Of a stretch of DNA of 64,000 bases, positions 1 to 12,535 are shown piece by piece. Positions within the stretch are counted from its first letter, which is position 1. Each line of letters starts with the position of its first letter. The position numbers and the translations under genes are program-made. The stretch covers positions 4,375,732 to 4,439,731 of the forward strand of contig NC_064537.1 of assembly GCF_023856365.1 (NCBI RefSeq), read 5' to 3'. The stretch comes from Brienomyrus brachyistius. Taxonomy: Eukaryota > Chordata > Actinopteri > Osteoglossiformes > Mormyridae. The notes below the pieces were generated by a model. The model saw only the letters and a list, made by a program, of their open reading frames with translations, had not been told where the DNA came from and made no database searches.

Positions 1-1871
1 CGGCGGACTCCAGCCTCACCGATGGGATTTAAATCTCCTACAGACCGCCGACCCCCCCAGGTCCTCGATGCCCTCTCCCTCCTGGGCCACATCTAGGACA
101 GGGCTGGTCTGGCGGGCGATGAAAAGGCGGCGAGCCCACCCGGCTGCTCCGGCCCGCAGAGCCCCAGGGGTCTCCTGCTGTAGCCCCCAGCTTCGGACCA
201 CCATCCTCAGCTAGGCCTGTTTGTTTACCAAAGGCTGGGGGAGAAATGCTACCGGGAGGTGGTACGTTGCATTTTGAAACGTGCAGGAAATACCTCCCCC
301 CCCCCCCCCCCCCCCAGGTGAAACTTTGAGGAGCTTTTATTTGTGTGCTTGATTCGTGTCGGTTAAAAATACGTCCAGGTTAACCTCGTTAGACCCAGTG
401 GAAAAGTAAACCAAGAAATGCGGAGAGGGGGAGTGGGAGAGAAAGTGCAGCTTGGGAATTGATGATTTGTCGAGTGGGGGTGCTGAAAAAATGAGCATCC
501 CTTCGAGGTGGTCTGCGGGCGCGGTCGGCCCGTTTGCCGTGTCTCGTGGGGAACACCATCGTGCCCCCCCCTGCGAAGCCAAGGCCACTTGCACCTATGT
601 TTGCCTCTGCATTTAGATGCAGGGCGGATAGAAATATTTACCCCCGCCCGGGGTGTGATAATATCAGGCATAGCCTCGGACAGCTTGGAGCCTAAATGCC
701 ATGGGTGGGGGGCAGCCATCTCTGGAAGACCCGCAGGGGTGATGTGTGCATGTTTTTCACATGGGTATAGACCGGGGGAGGGGGAACCAGCTGCATGCCG
801 GTGTGGTCTCACAGATTCACCATATTCTCTCTCCAATATGATCCTCTATTTATAACGATTTTACTTGGTTTTGCTTTATGTAATTTTGTTTGTTTGGTTT
901 AGTTTATCCAGTTAAGTCAGTTAAAGAAGAAAATGATAAATGAATTAAACCAGAAGACAGTGTCCCCAAGAGAGACTCTCGTCTAGATGACATTGTGAAC
1001 GGCGGGAGCGTTGAGAGAGGCCTCACTCCACTCGCTTCAGTACATCGTGCAGGTACATCCTGAGTAGGCCCTAAAAACTCAACCTGCATTTCCTTCTTAT
1101 CTTAATGTTCAGTGTCCAGCTGTTTATGGGAAAACAACTACAGTTGAACATGAGCATTAAGTGAAACATTCAGAATGAATGGAAACAGATCCCATAAAGA
1201 CGCCACGATGAGGGATATCAGCTCGGGCATTTCTTACTCTGCTAGCATCGAGCATGCTCTGTGACCTTTGACCCCCACAGGCCACGAGCTCGCAGCACAG
1301 CCGGCTGCCGCTCCAAGGGACGCTCCTGCGGAGGAATGACCTCCCGACCTGCTGGGAGCCCCTCCCACTGCCTTGGGCCGATTCATTCGATCGCTGGGCA
1401 GGGGGAAGTGTGTGGTGGGGGGGGCGAGAGGGTGCAGAAAATTCGATAAAGAGGTACCTGAGATTCATCAACCAACAGCAGCACCCCTTCCAAACTGCTG
1501 TCAGGGGGGGGCTGCTTGGTGATGGGCCCAGAGCCTGCATGTCAGGCTCCAGTTGTGACCCCCACCCTGGTGAAACATGGTGGGAGGGGATTTCTGAATG
1601 GATACCAAGGCAGCGGAGGTGGAGGGGGACGAATTGTGCATGAGGTGGGCACTCTGCCTGCACTCTCTCTCCCTCCGCTATTTCTGCTCAACAGCCACAC
1701 AAATTGGTCAGCAATCCTTTACCCTTCTGTGAAGTGGTCTAATTACCCAGCAGGCACTGGGACATCCCCCCGCTCCCACTGACTGCCCCAGGCTTATGCA
1801 CATGATCCATTCAGGGCATCCAGGAAATGCTCTTGATTTCTCTTCGAGACGCAGCTTTCAGAAACCTTGAC
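1..1871. other. Non-coding, no gene seen
   Basis: The stretch has only short unrelated open frames with no recognisable protein. It includes a 20-base C run at 296-315 and several shorter G or C runs. Confidence 0.6.
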
Positions 1872-2093
1872 ACACTCATGTTTGTATTCATCTTGGTGGC
1901 GACTCTCCATTCATTTCTACGGCCGAAGCTCTAATCCCAGCAATGACAACCCTACGCAGCCCTTACCTTAACTGTTAAAATAACCAAAACCCAACTGTAA
2001 CCGACTGTAACGAACCAAATACAAGACTTTTGGCATTTTTAGCGTTTTAATTGCATTGAAAGATTTTTATAACATTGAGTTTTGTGGGGACCA
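1872..2093. repeat. Dispersed repeat, copy A
   Basis: Begins TGTTTGTATTCATCTTGG and ends TTGTGGGGACCA. It shares order and wording with 24984-25180: the CTAATCCCAGCAATGACAAC block, AGACTTTTGGC, and the TTGCATT...ATTTTTAT...TTGAGTT block. It is probably a MITE- or SINE-like fish repeat. Confidence 0.7.
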
Positions 2094-2932
2094 TTGCGTT
2101 AGTCAGCGTAGTGTTTAAAACAGACAGTTAATCTATTTCCTGCACTTGTCTTTGTTGCTGTAATACATGTGTTACTTCTCATTTCTGACTTAAATTCTTA
2201 AATAAGTTTCTTGCATTTTCACATAGAATAAGCTACTGAATCTTCACTCAACAGTCTACTTTCAATACTGGACACTCCACTCAGGCTGGACATCATGCTG
2301 GCTTCAAGAGTTGCATGCAGGTCATTGATTGTCATCTCCTGGACTCTGCAGTTGGTGTGGCTCTGGGTCCAGCTCTTGACTCCATCGTCTTTTTTCTCTA
2401 AACAATCTCTCAAGTTCCTTCTTCGTCCTCCGTCTTGCTTAGTTTCTACTACATTCTCTTGATGTTACTTATTTTCTGGATTTTCTGCGGTCTGGTTCTA
2501 AACTGTGTTTTGTGCACCTCTTGGTCCCATAACTGTCTCGTTACTGGTCACTCACTGGAAATTCATCCCAGCGCTTCTCGTGCCAAAGCTGGCTCCTTGA
2601 CAGCTGCATGCTTAATGCATGACCTGCCTCACTTGTACGCCATTTTGGACAAAAGCCTACTCTTAGCAATTAAAGTATAAATGTACCACACAATATGCTG
2701 ACACACATGCAATTGGTGAGCTCAGCGTTTTCACCTTCGGTGGGCTGCTCGTCTCTGCTTTTCTCAATGCCAAGTGGCCAATCAGATTCTTCTCCAAAAA
2801 AACCCCGGTAATTAGTTTTATGTTTAATGTTGGACCGGTTCTCCTGAAAAACCGTCTCTCGGGAAAACCGTCAAACACATTTTCAACGTTTAAACAATTT
2901 ACATAGGATTATTGAAAGTAATTGTTCTCTCT
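2094..2932. other. AT-rich intergenic, no gene seen
   Basis: Only short open frames without family resemblance are present. The TA at 2933-2934 marks the start of the transposon insertion. Confidence 0.55.
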
Positions 2933-2934
2933 TA

Positions 2935-4449
2935 CAGTATTTCTGAATTGCTAAAACACATTTTTTGAATGTTTCTCTCACTTTCTCAAAACCTTAAACA
3001 CAAATCACCAAACTTAAGCTACACTGTCAAAACCTTTGACTTGTCTTGCTATATCAAACAATTGATTCAGAACTATGTTATCTTTACCCAAAACCAAACA
3101 CTGTTTTCAGATAACACACACATCCAGCTAATGCATAAACACTACACAGCAGTCATTACACACTACACAGATAAATGCAAAACACTGCACTCTGGGCAGA
3201 GCAGGGGAAAAAATGTATTTATTATGAAGTATTTGCACAATCCTGCACACATATAAATGTAGTCACAAACAAAAAATGCAGCAGATCGATAGCAAGCAAT
3301 GTCTTGGAATCATTCTGCCTCAGCATCATGCCTCTGGGCATGGTCAGGCCACAGGACCTCATCAACGTCACAGGCAATCCTGTCCCTTGCTAAACAACGG
3401 GGAAAGAATCCTTTAGCATGCCGAATCCAACCTTGAATCGCTTCCACTCCAATGTCGTCACATGCTGCATCCATTGACTGAAGAGATTTTCCTGTGCATA
3501 AGGATTTCTGTCATAGACCTTCCACCTCCATGCAGAAAAAAAATTTTCAATGGGATTAAGGAAGGGCGAGTATGGTGGGAGGCACACATTTATAAAACGT
3601 GGGTTATTTTCAAACCACTCACAGATTCTAAGACCACGGTGAAAGTTCACATTGTCCCAGATTACCACATACATGGGATGCTCTGCCTGCTCATCACCTC
3701 TCTCTTCACGTCTCAGTAATGCTTCCTGTAGAGCATACAGAAACATTATAAGATGGGCAGTGTTGTAAGGCCCTAAAGTCACATGGCGGTGAATAACCCC
3801 GTAGCTGCTGATGGCAGCACATATGGTCACGTTGCCACCACGCTGCCCTGGCAACTCTACAATGGCACGTTGACCAATAATGTTGTGGCCTCTCCTTCTC
3901 CTCTTGGTGGTTCATTCCATGAACCAGAACATGGTGTATGATTGTTGCTCTAATTTCATTGGAAATGATGACTCTTCTTCTTCCTCCTCCTCTGTCTCCT
4001 CCTACTCCTCCTCCTCGTCCTCATCCACTTCCACTTCCTCCTTCTCTCCTGCCCTCCGTTGTGAAAATCACACATGCCATTTGGCTTTCACATGGCTTTA
4101 TATCCTGATTATTGATTAGGTGCAACACATTACTGATTTGAAACAGGTGTGTTAAATTTTGAGTGCTTGTGTGTTACCGATGACAACAGTGTGTTGCTTG
4201 TGTTTCACTTTTGGGGCTGTGTTGTGCCATTCTGAGTTGAAGTGCACCACAGTGCTACATGTGCCTTGTCAATGACAATGTGTTTACAGTTTTGCGCAAA
4301 GACTGATTCCGATTTGCTAGTTGTGTCTAACCACATGAGAACTGTTTAAAGTTCTGCAAACTGTGTGATTCAATCAATAAAGTGGTTTGTACACTTGCAA
4401 CTTTGGTTTTGCAAATGGATTTTAGTGTTTTAGCAATTCAGAAATGCTG
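2935..4449 (-). mobile_element. IS630/Tc1-like DNA transposon, internally deleted
   Basis: Terminal inverted repeats of 25 bp at 2935-2959 and 4425-4449 differ at one base (start CAGTATTTCTGAATTGC versus CAGCATTTCTGAATTGC on the other strand). Both ends are flanked by TA (2933-2934 and 4450-4451), the Tc1/mariner target duplication. Total length is 1515 bp. A transposase remnant is encoded on the minus strand. The near-identical ends suggest a fairly recent insertion. Confidence 0.88.
3310..4075 (-). pseudogene. DDE transposase pseudogene (IS630/Tc1-like)
   Basis: Read on the minus strand. An N-terminal fragment near 3900-3975 reads SNEIRATIIHHVLVHGM, like the helix-turn-helix start of a transposase family common in fish. 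It jumps directly to TKRRRRGHNIIGQRA near 3870, so the region with the rest of the DNA-binding domain and the first catalytic Asp is missing. The C-terminal catalytic part is good: PGQRGGNVTICAAI, the second Asp in YVVIWDNVNFHRG, and the PPYSPFLNPIENFFSAW block with the final Glu. An in-frame TGA lies near 3918, and a one-base frameshift near 3395 cuts off the tail, which continues in another frame to a stop at 3310. A Glu/Arg-rich low-complexity stretch occupies about 3969-4060. The family assignment is from memory of its motifs. The copy cannot make active enzyme. Confidence 0.85.
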
Positions 4450-4502
4450 TAACATGAAGATGTTTCAGAGCAACGCGTGTAATGTTTTCCTTTAACTCCC
4501 AA

Positions 4503-4845
4503 GTGAATATTTGTGAGTGTAGATGAGTATATGTGAGTATAGGTTAGTATAGATGAGTTTAGGTGAGTATAGATGAGTGTAGGTGAGCATATGTGAGTAT
4601 AGGCGAGTATGGGTGAGTATATGTGAGTATAGGTGAGTATAGATGGGTTTAGGTGAGTGTAGGTGAGTATATGTGAGTATAGGTGAATATAGATGACTTT
4701 AGGTGAGCATAGGTGAGTGTAGGTGAGTATATGTGAGTTTAGGTGAGTATAGATAACTTTAGGTGAGTATAGGTGAGTGTAGGTGAGTAAATGTCAGTAT
4801 AGGTGAGTATAGATGAGTTTAGGTGAACATAGGTGAGTATAGGTG
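4503..4845. repeat. 10-bp minisatellite
   Basis: About 34 copies of a GTGAGTATAG unit, with variants such as ATGAGTTTAG and GTGAGTGTAG. It starts about 50 bp after the transposon end. Confidence 0.92.
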
Positions 4846-5712
4846 ATTAAATTGTGTTTATATGAGCTGCATGTACGGAGCATGTAAGTATCGTTATTTT
4901 CTGTTTTTTCATCATTTATAGAGTAATGATGCAATATAGACGCGTGCCAGTGGTGAGCAGTGGTGAGCAGTGGTGAGCACGCTGATCCTCTGTGCCGCAC
5001 TGCCAGGGCTGATGTAACAGAAGGCCCAAGGCCTCCCTTCTGCCCCCCCCCCACTCCGGCTTCGCACCCGTAATTACTTCCTGTTTTTCTCACGCTCGCC
5101 CAAGCGGATCCCCCGCCGGACTGCCGCTCCGATGTCAGCTGCATCCCGCCTCGTCACGGAGGGCGTGACCTTATAGCGGGGAGCTCGCTGCTGAGCACGG
5201 CGCCCCCACCTGCCTCCTCCGTGTCTCTGCACAAAGGGGCGTTGGCTCTCCAGTTAGTGACCGTGGTTGCAAAACTGTACAGGTTACAGGTTAAAGGTTC
5301 TGTCGTTATAAACTGCGCTATGAACTACCTTATAAACTCGTATAAACAATATAAAATAAAGGACATATATTCTATACAAATATTTTAATATAGTTTTATA
5401 AATAATGTTAGAAGTAATTACTCTTTCCAAATGTTCATGCAGCTAGCTTTGTGTGTTTATCTGGTTGTGATGCCACTCCCACTTTTTTGAACGGTTACCT
5501 GGGTGACAGGCCGCCATGTGCATTCGAACGCGGGTCATTCAGCTGTGCTAGTCCATCGGAGCAGAGTGTGTTTGTATGCTCACAGCTCAGAACACAGAAT
5601 GTGATCCACTCAGCACAGTGTCACGGTGCACTGCCATGAACCCACTAGCAGCTGTGAGCCCGGGTTCAAGGAGCCAGTTAGCATGAGAAAAACAGTTCAG
5701 AGCAAGATGTCC
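4846..5712. other. Intergenic, no gene seen
   Basis: Mixed GC-rich (about 4980-5240) and AT-rich (about 5280-5440) sequence with no supported feature. Confidence 0.5.
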
Positions 5713-5912
5713 GTGAAAGGGCACACAGTCTAAGTCTGTGAAAGGGCACGCGGTCTACGTCTGTGAAAGGGCACACGGTCTACGTCAGTGAAAGGGCACA
5801 CGGTCTACGTCAGTGAAAGGGCACACGGTCTACATCAGTGAAAGGGCACACGGTCTACGTCAGTGAAAGGGCACACAGTCTACGTCTGTGAAAGGGCACA
5901 CGGTCTACGTTC
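5713..5912. repeat. 25-bp minisatellite, 8 units
   Basis: Eight exact 25-bp steps, each starting GTGAAAGGGCACAC and ending TCTACGTC. The 200-bp array is nearly homogeneous. Confidence 0.95.
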
Positions 5913-6214
5913 GTGTTAGGCTGGCAAACTCAGCTTTGTACCTCCATCACATCTCTGGAGGGGGCGCTGTTCCACCTTCAAGCCCCCCCCCCACAGTCTG
6001 CTGACTCATGGTAGTATGGGGTGCTGGGTCGTGCCCCCCCCCCGGCCACAGGGAGGAATGAGCCCCAACCCGATTCGCTGGCTGGACGTCCGCGGTATGT
6101 TTCGGTTACCAGCGGGCGTGCCGTTCCGACCGCCATGCCGCGGGGAGAGTGGCCTGCGCCACATGTTGGGAATTAGGCCTCGTTTTACTTGTCTTGCGGT
6201 GGGCACTGAGCCCC

Positions 6215-6217
<3 letters not shown>

Positions 6218-6246
<29 letters not shown>
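6218..6246. repeat. Poly-C tract, 29 bases
   Basis: The longest homopolymer in the window. No gene is nearby. Confidence 0.95.
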
Positions 6247-6247
<1 letters not shown>

Positions 6248-7334
6248 GCCCACGTACACCTGCAATAACACGGCGTCCGCTTATGCTTCTCTGACGAGCA
6301 TCAACCATTCCTCTCCAGTGAGCACACACACATGCACACACAGTGATATCCCATCATGCATCACAGCAGCCTCAGAGCATGAAGGTCTTTCATTGCAAAA
6401 CACTGTTTTCAGCCTTAAAAGTAATTTACCGGATCGCCTCAAGAGCTATTCGTCTTTTCTAGATGCTACTGCGTTACTCAGTCATGAATTTTTCAAGTAT
6501 ATTTTCCTGTTGACAAAGACGCTAAATATGTTTCAAACCAGTGGTAATGGCCCCCTGTGAACCGCGGTAAATAGCAGAAGCGCAGTGTCCAGGACGAGGT
6601 GCCGATGCCGCGGCTGACTGAGCAGCGGCTTGGCAGGCGGCTTGATGGATTGGTTAAAAGGTTGACTGACTAGCTGACTGCCAGGTCAGGTCTTGTCTGT
6701 CTGAATGCATTTCCCCTTCGCCCCAGGGGGGGTAATCACACACATACACCTGTGCATCTGTGCGGGGGGGCGGGGAAAAGGAAAGGAGGTGGGTCACGAA
6801 CAAATCGCTAGCTGAAGAGAAGTTCCTTTGCCCCTTCAGCCTTCACAGGGTTGCAGGTTTGTGGTTCCCCCTTCCCTTATCATTCACTGACTTATGACAA
6901 GCTTGGCTCTGTATGAATTATGGCCCATCTAATGCCCCCCCACCTTATAATATCCTAAAATGGCTCCTGACACACTGCTGTCCACTGGTGCATGCAGACA
7001 CGTCTCAGCCACAGAAACACCCAGGTAACAGTCAGACGTCATCAGAAGGTCGTAATCTATCACTGTCTTTCATTCAGACCTTGGTGGTTCACTTACAGTA
7101 CAAATCTCTTCTCGTGTGCTTGATGTGTCTGTCCATGTGTCTGCCTGTCCAGGAAGCAATAAAGTACTGGCTTACCACACCACAGTAATAATTAACTCTC
7201 CCTGACTCGCTCCATACGGGAAATATCTGTTGGTTTTGCTGTTGAACTCAACGTCAGACACCGTCGGCTTACAGGAGTATGAGGGCAGGTTCATCAGAGT
7301 GTGTTTTTCACATACCTGACCCTGCTCTCCTTCT
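6247..7334. other. Intergenic, no gene seen
   Basis: No protein family, RNA gene or clear repeat is recognised. Confidence 0.5.
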
Positions 7335-7580
7335 TTAAGGGAACACAGTCATATACCAAAGCTTAGTGTTGGATCTCAGGGTCAGCTGTCCATCCTGAGC
7401 CCCTGGGGCATTTTCTATGGGATTTGGGACGCAGATGTGACTACTCTGTCTAGCACAGGATTTGAACCCTCAACCTTCTGTTCACAGGTCTATCCTGCTG
7501 TGCGGGGCTGGTTCTCCCCAGATCAGGCCCATGCTGACTAGGCACTGAGCATTGCGTCCCAAACAACGGGTCCGTGTGAC
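7335..7580 (-). repeat. tRNA-derived SINE remnant
   Basis: Read on the minus strand it has a B-box-like GAGGGTTCAAATCCTG, then wording such as GCCCCAGGGGCTCAGGATGG typical of fish tRNA SINE bodies. Its limits are approximate. Confidence 0.45.
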
Positions 7581-8185
7581 AGTCTCTCCCAGCTACGTGA
7601 TACTTTCATCGTCATGACCAAGCAAAGGTGATCACCCTACATCCAGCTGCTTGCCCAGCTGATGACCAATCACATGGTGGCTGAGTGCCCTCTACCACGT
7701 CTCAGGCCCCCTCCTTTGGTGCTACTGACTCTATTTTTATATGAGTGTATTTTCTGGGTGCGTCATGTCCCCACGACATGGGGGCTGGTGCCCGACCCGC
7801 TCAGGACACTTCACCCTCCAGATATTTCGTTTTTTTATTGCTCCGCCCTCCCTCCCCCCCCCCCCTCCCTCCACCCCCCCCCCCCCGTGCGCACGCTTTT
7901 CCCCTCGCAGAGGCCGACAGGCCCGAAAAGGTGGAAAGCCAAATATTTTCTTTAGTCTCCTGGACGCCAGGTTGTATAAAAGGTTCCACAAGCGTTTGCA
8001 TCAAACCTCGACCGTCGAAACCGCGGATTCTGTTTTTTTAGCCATAAAACTGCCCCCACTCAAAAGAGGGAGATTTCCATCCAGTTGATTCTTATAAATT
8101 TAAATGAACTGAAAAAAATCTGGTTTACTCCCAAAAGGAAAACACTGACTGAAATATATGTGCCTCTGTACATACTGTATGACTG
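7581..8185. other. C-rich intergenic, no gene seen
   Basis: Interrupted C tracts at about 7850-7890 create proline-rich open frames in three frames; these are artefacts of composition. Confidence 0.5.
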
Positions 8186-8345
8186 GGTGTGTGTGTGTGT
8201 GTGTGTGTGTGTATGAGTGTATGTGTGTGTGTCCCCAAAGTTCGGTAAAACCTAAAACTTCCTCACTTTTGGGGACATTTTTCAGGTTAGGGTTAGGGCT
8301 GGGTAGGGGTTAGGGATTTCCCTCACAAAGGTGTCAAATATGACA
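8186..8345. repeat. (GT)n plus related dispersed repeat fragment
   Basis: A (GT)n run at 8186-8213 leads into GTGTCCCCAAAGTTCGG, a GGGGACATTTTT motif and interstitial TTAGGGTTAGGG-like wording. Similar TCCCCA/TGGGGA-bearing sequence with CA repeats lies at about 52090-52335. Confidence 0.45.
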
Positions 8346-8919
8346 AATATGACTGCCTTTTAATATGAAAGGACAGTTAGATATAGTGGCATTTTTGGGG
8401 GGGGGGGGGGAATTAGGTTTGAATTTGTTTTGGTAATAAAATGTGCTGTATTGTGATGTTAGAATGTAAAACACCTCTGCAGTGTTGAGCATGGAGCTGA
8501 CAATCTGCCAACCTTTTTCTGATTGGTACGCTCCATCTGGGGGGGGGGCAACTTATTCACCACTACAGCTGTTCTTTTGACATCCCTTTGGCCTACTTGG
8601 GGCCAAATGGTTCAGTATGGTTAGGGGGGTGGGGGGTCCCTTCCAGCCCCTCCTAGCACAAACAATACAGATGTTTACAGGAAGATTCACAGGCAGTAAT
8701 TACAGCTGAATCACTTCATGCTCCATCGCCACAGAGGAGCATGATGGGACCCCACCCCCCCCCCACTTAATCATTTGGGTACAAATTCACTGGATGGTCC
8801 TGTTTGTCCAAAAATTCAGACACATTTTATTACTGTTTCACCATGATTACAGTGTTACTAAGGTGGATCAGTGACAGATGAAGATGAATTCAAGGTGACA
8901 AGATAAGCACTGTGACTCT

Positions 8920-8969
8920 GAACCGGATAAGTGGTTAACAGATGGATGGATGGATGGATGGATGGATGA
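8920..8969 (+). repeat. Retroposon 3' tail with (GATG)n
   Basis: GAACCGGATAAGTGGTTAAC is followed by (GATG)n, the usual 3' end of fish LINE/SINE copies. Confidence 0.6.
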
Positions 8970-10747
8970 CACACACTGTATGTTTCCATCTCATACCTAC
9001 TTACACACATGATTAAGCTAATTTGACTCACTGGCTTCCTTCTGGTAGAAAGGCTTCCAGCTTCTGTAGAGGGAGCAACTTTTGACAGACTATATATTTC
9101 CCCTGAGGGGGGGGGGGTGTGGGGTGGCAGCAGGCCCCTGGCCTGGCTTAGCCCAGGAAAATGCAGTTTTCACCTTTTGTTTTTACTCTTCACATTCCAC
9201 ACACTTTTTAATGCCACCCACACAAAGGATTACAGTTACCCGTCAAGTGCCTTGCCAGTGGAAATGGGGGCGGAGGCCCGGCAGAGAAAGTGGGCGGGGC
9301 TAATTTAAGTCCCCCAGCATCCTTCAGGTAGCCCCACCCGTTCCGTTAGTCTTGGGAGCCTGATAATGTGATGCATTGCTTAATCATACCGCCACACTTC
9401 AAAAATTTAAATGCCATTGAAAAACAACAACAAAAAAATGTTTTTGAAACGTATCACGTTTGCCTTTGTAATGTTCACATGATGTGTGATTTATAGACAG
9501 GCACGAACAAGCCAGCCACGGTTATGCAGCAAAGCATGCTGGGTAGTCCTGTCTGCCATTCCCGCTCTCAGTTCTCCCTGTTCTTGAGCTTGTTTACCTT
9601 TGGGTCAGGCTGTAATTAGTGGTGACGGGATTTTTTTTGACCAACGCTGGCACATCAGCAGTAATTATTCGACAGATGGGTATGGCCAATCATGGGGCCA
9701 GGACCAGTCACCCTTGCTGGGGGAGCGCCATAATTAGCGTGACAAATTATTCCAGGGTTCAAAGTTCAGCACGGCAGCGTGTTTCCTGCAAAGTCAGGAA
9801 AGGGACAGGAGCGAGAGCGGGGCTCACAAACGCACACGCGTGTTGGCACGTTTCCTGCGTGAAGGGAGGGTCATGTGACCTGAGGTGGTTTTGGAGACAA
9901 AAGGGGTCCTACATAGTGCCACAGGGGGAGCCTACAGAGGTGGCCTCTGTGTGTATGAGCAAGAAAACAGCACAATTGTGCAGTTAAGTTTGAGTATGTT
10001 TTCACTGATGAAATGTTTCTATTTCCCTCTCTCTCTCTCTCTCTCTCTCTCCATCCAGTGTGTCATTCTGTCTCTCCTACCTCTAGGGGGAGTGCTGATT
10101 ATGTCGATGTCTCCTTAGCTTCCTGGGCTTATTAGCACACGCTGGGTTCATGTCACTAAGCAACGGCATCCAATCTTTCTCTCCTGTACACACACACACA
10201 CACACACACACAGGCCTCTCGAATGTTCACATCCACCCAAGATCCATGTGGTAAACGTCAAGCCAGGGCATAACGGCACTTTGGATAAAGCCTAAGTCTC
10301 AGACCAATCCCCGACTCATATAATCTCCATTCTCACACATAGTCTACAACCAAGTGGCCACATTTCCCAGAATCCCCCTGGTGTAATTTCTGCACTAATG
10401 GCTCCTTCCTTAATAACGGGGGCTAGTATTTTTGTTTCTCTCTCCCCTCACCCCGCACACATTGACCACATATGTATCACGGTAGATTTAACTGTAATTA
10501 AAACTCTACATATTGTCGCCCCCCCCCTCAGCCCCGCCCTCTTCCCTCACCGCATTTCTGAATCAGTCTTTCAGATTATGTATGACCTTCATCCCTAACC
10601 TCGACCCCCCCCCCCAACCCCCCCCCCATTTATTGGCCGAGAAGCCAAATGCAGTCTTCTCTTCTTATGAACCCAAACTGCCCCTCCCTACCCAAGGTGA
10701 ACAGTCTGACCTCCAGGGACCAGAGACGCACATGAATCAGTTACCTG
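8970..10747. other. Intergenic with simple repeats
   Basis: Contains (CT)n at about 10028-10051, (CA)n at 10188-10212 and C runs near 10520 and 10605. About 9370-9900 is non-repetitive and includes AT-rich, CAAT-like motifs; it could hold regulatory sequence, without direct proof. Confidence 0.5.
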
Positions 10748-10883
10748 CGGGCAGACTGTGCGTCTGCAGCTGCGCAGGCGGAGGGCAGACCGGGGAATCC
10801 CCACGCAGTTACCAGCGGGCAGACTGTGCGTCTGCAGCTGCGCAGGCAGAGGGCAGACCGGGGAATCCCCACGCAGTTCCGAT
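10748..10883. repeat. 68-bp tandem duplication
   Basis: Copies at 10748-10815 and 10816-10883 differ at only a few bases. Each contains the near-palindromic CTGCAGCTGCGCAG. The duplication is recent by its identity. Confidence 0.93.
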
Positions 10884-12084
10884 GGAGCAGATGTGTCCCT
10901 TCCAGCGAAATCTCGCACGCCTGCCCGCTCCAGGTTTAGTTCCTGTACCCCATGTCACACCTCATAAGCACGACTCAATAAGCAGAATCTTCTGGAAAGC
11001 GCTTTGTTAAAAGCGGGATAATCTGATATCTATGTGATAATAAGATAAATGGACTAAATAAACAGGGAACTCTGTGGGGGAGGGGCTCTGAAGGCAGGCA
11101 GGTGACTCAGGTTACACATTTATTTGTTCCACCTGTCCATCATTCTGGGGCTGTTTGTATATATTTATATATTGCTGTGTTTTGCCATCCCCCCCCCCCC
11201 CAAAGGGCAGAGCTATAGTCTCTCACACCTGCTAAGTGACTATCTTGATTCTTACTGAGTATATTTCATTTTTCTCCCCCCCCCCCCCGCCCACTTAACC
11301 ACCCCTTTTACTTCACTTTTTTATATGATCATGGCCCCGCCCACCACCTCCTACCCCTCCAAATACAACGTGTCACATGGTTTCGCTGGTCCACTGTCCC
11401 GAATCCCCAAGAGGCTCTGAGTGTCCTAGATCGCGTCTCCTATTTTAAGGGCGGCCAGAGGGCCGGGAACCACGTCCACCTGCCGGGCCGCCGTTCCTGC
11501 TCCCAGGGAGCGACCACACGCACGCTGACTCCATGCCAGAGTCCACATCTAATCCTGTTTGTCAACACAAACTATTTCATGGCTTCCCCCTCCCTCAGGC
11601 TTCGGCAGTCATGCAGAGTGTCTGCACTTATATTTCAAGCAGTTTAAGGTGGCGTTTCGGCACGCTGGCTCTGGGTGGGGGGCACTGTTCCCTTGAACCT
11701 ACAGGGTTGGGGGTTCTAATCCCCATGTGTGTGTGGTTTGTGGGGGTGCCCTGCCTTCTTCCTTCAATCCTAGCACAGGCAGTCGGGCTAATCGCCATTT
11801 TTAAAGCAGCCGTATGTGTGCTGTGATGCATGGTGCCCCCCCAGGATGTTGTGTCCCCCAGCTTTGTGTCCTGGGCCATTATGGACTGGCTCTAACCCTT
11901 CATAACTCTGCCCAGGATATGGGGTCGGGAGATGGATAAAGCCAGAGATTTGCCTCATTTAATCCCTGTTTTATGTAAAACTTTACAACCTCAAAATGAA
12001 TAAATAACTGGTTATGTTATGCTTACATATTGAAATAGCATGCAGTGATCTAACCAGGAATAAGATCTTATAAAAGTTCCATAT
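10884..12084. other. Intergenic, no gene seen
   Basis: Includes G/C runs near 11190 and 11277 and a SINE fragment at about 11670-11730; otherwise nothing is recognised. Confidence 0.5.
11670..11735 (+). repeat. SINE-like fragment
   Basis: GGGGGCACTGTTCCCTTGAA followed by GTTGGGGGTTCTAATCCCCA resembles the head of a common fish tRNA-like retroposon, as at 32380-32470. Short and diverged. Confidence 0.4.
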
Positions 12085-12535
12085 GAGGCTATATACATAA
12101 CACAAGGGATTATATACATACATAAGGGGCTATATACATAACACAAGGCTTTATATACATACATAAGCGGCTATATACATAACACAATGCTTTATATACA
12201 TGCATAAGGGGCTATATACGTAACACAATGCTTTATATACATACATAAGGGGCCATGTACATAACACAAGGCTTTATTTACATACATAAGGGGCTATGTA
12301 CATAACACAAGGCTTTATATACCTACATAAGGGGCTATGTACATAACACAAGGCTTTATATACCTACAGAAGGGGCTATGTACATAACACAAGGCTTTAT
12401 ATACCTACAGAAGGGGCTATGTACATAACACAAGGCTTTATATACCTACATAAGGGGCTATGTACATAACACAAGGCTTTATATACCTACATAAGGGGCT
12501 ATGTACATAACACAAGGCTTTATAAACATACATAT
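12085..12535. repeat. 41-bp minisatellite, about 11 units
   Basis: The unit has three parts: ATAAGGGGCTATGTAC, ATAACACAAGGC and TTTATATACCTAC. Left units carry TATATAC and right units TATGTAC, so the array changes along its length. Confidence 0.93.

Noticed and set aside
7440..7500. Possible tRNA gene with B-box-like sequence
   Set aside because: No complete cloverleaf could be folded; the following sequence is SINE body, so it is a retroposon.
8280..8310. TTAGGG-like repeats suggesting interstitial telomere (also near 23212)
   Set aside because: Only one or two imperfect hexamers, within a dispersed fish repeat.
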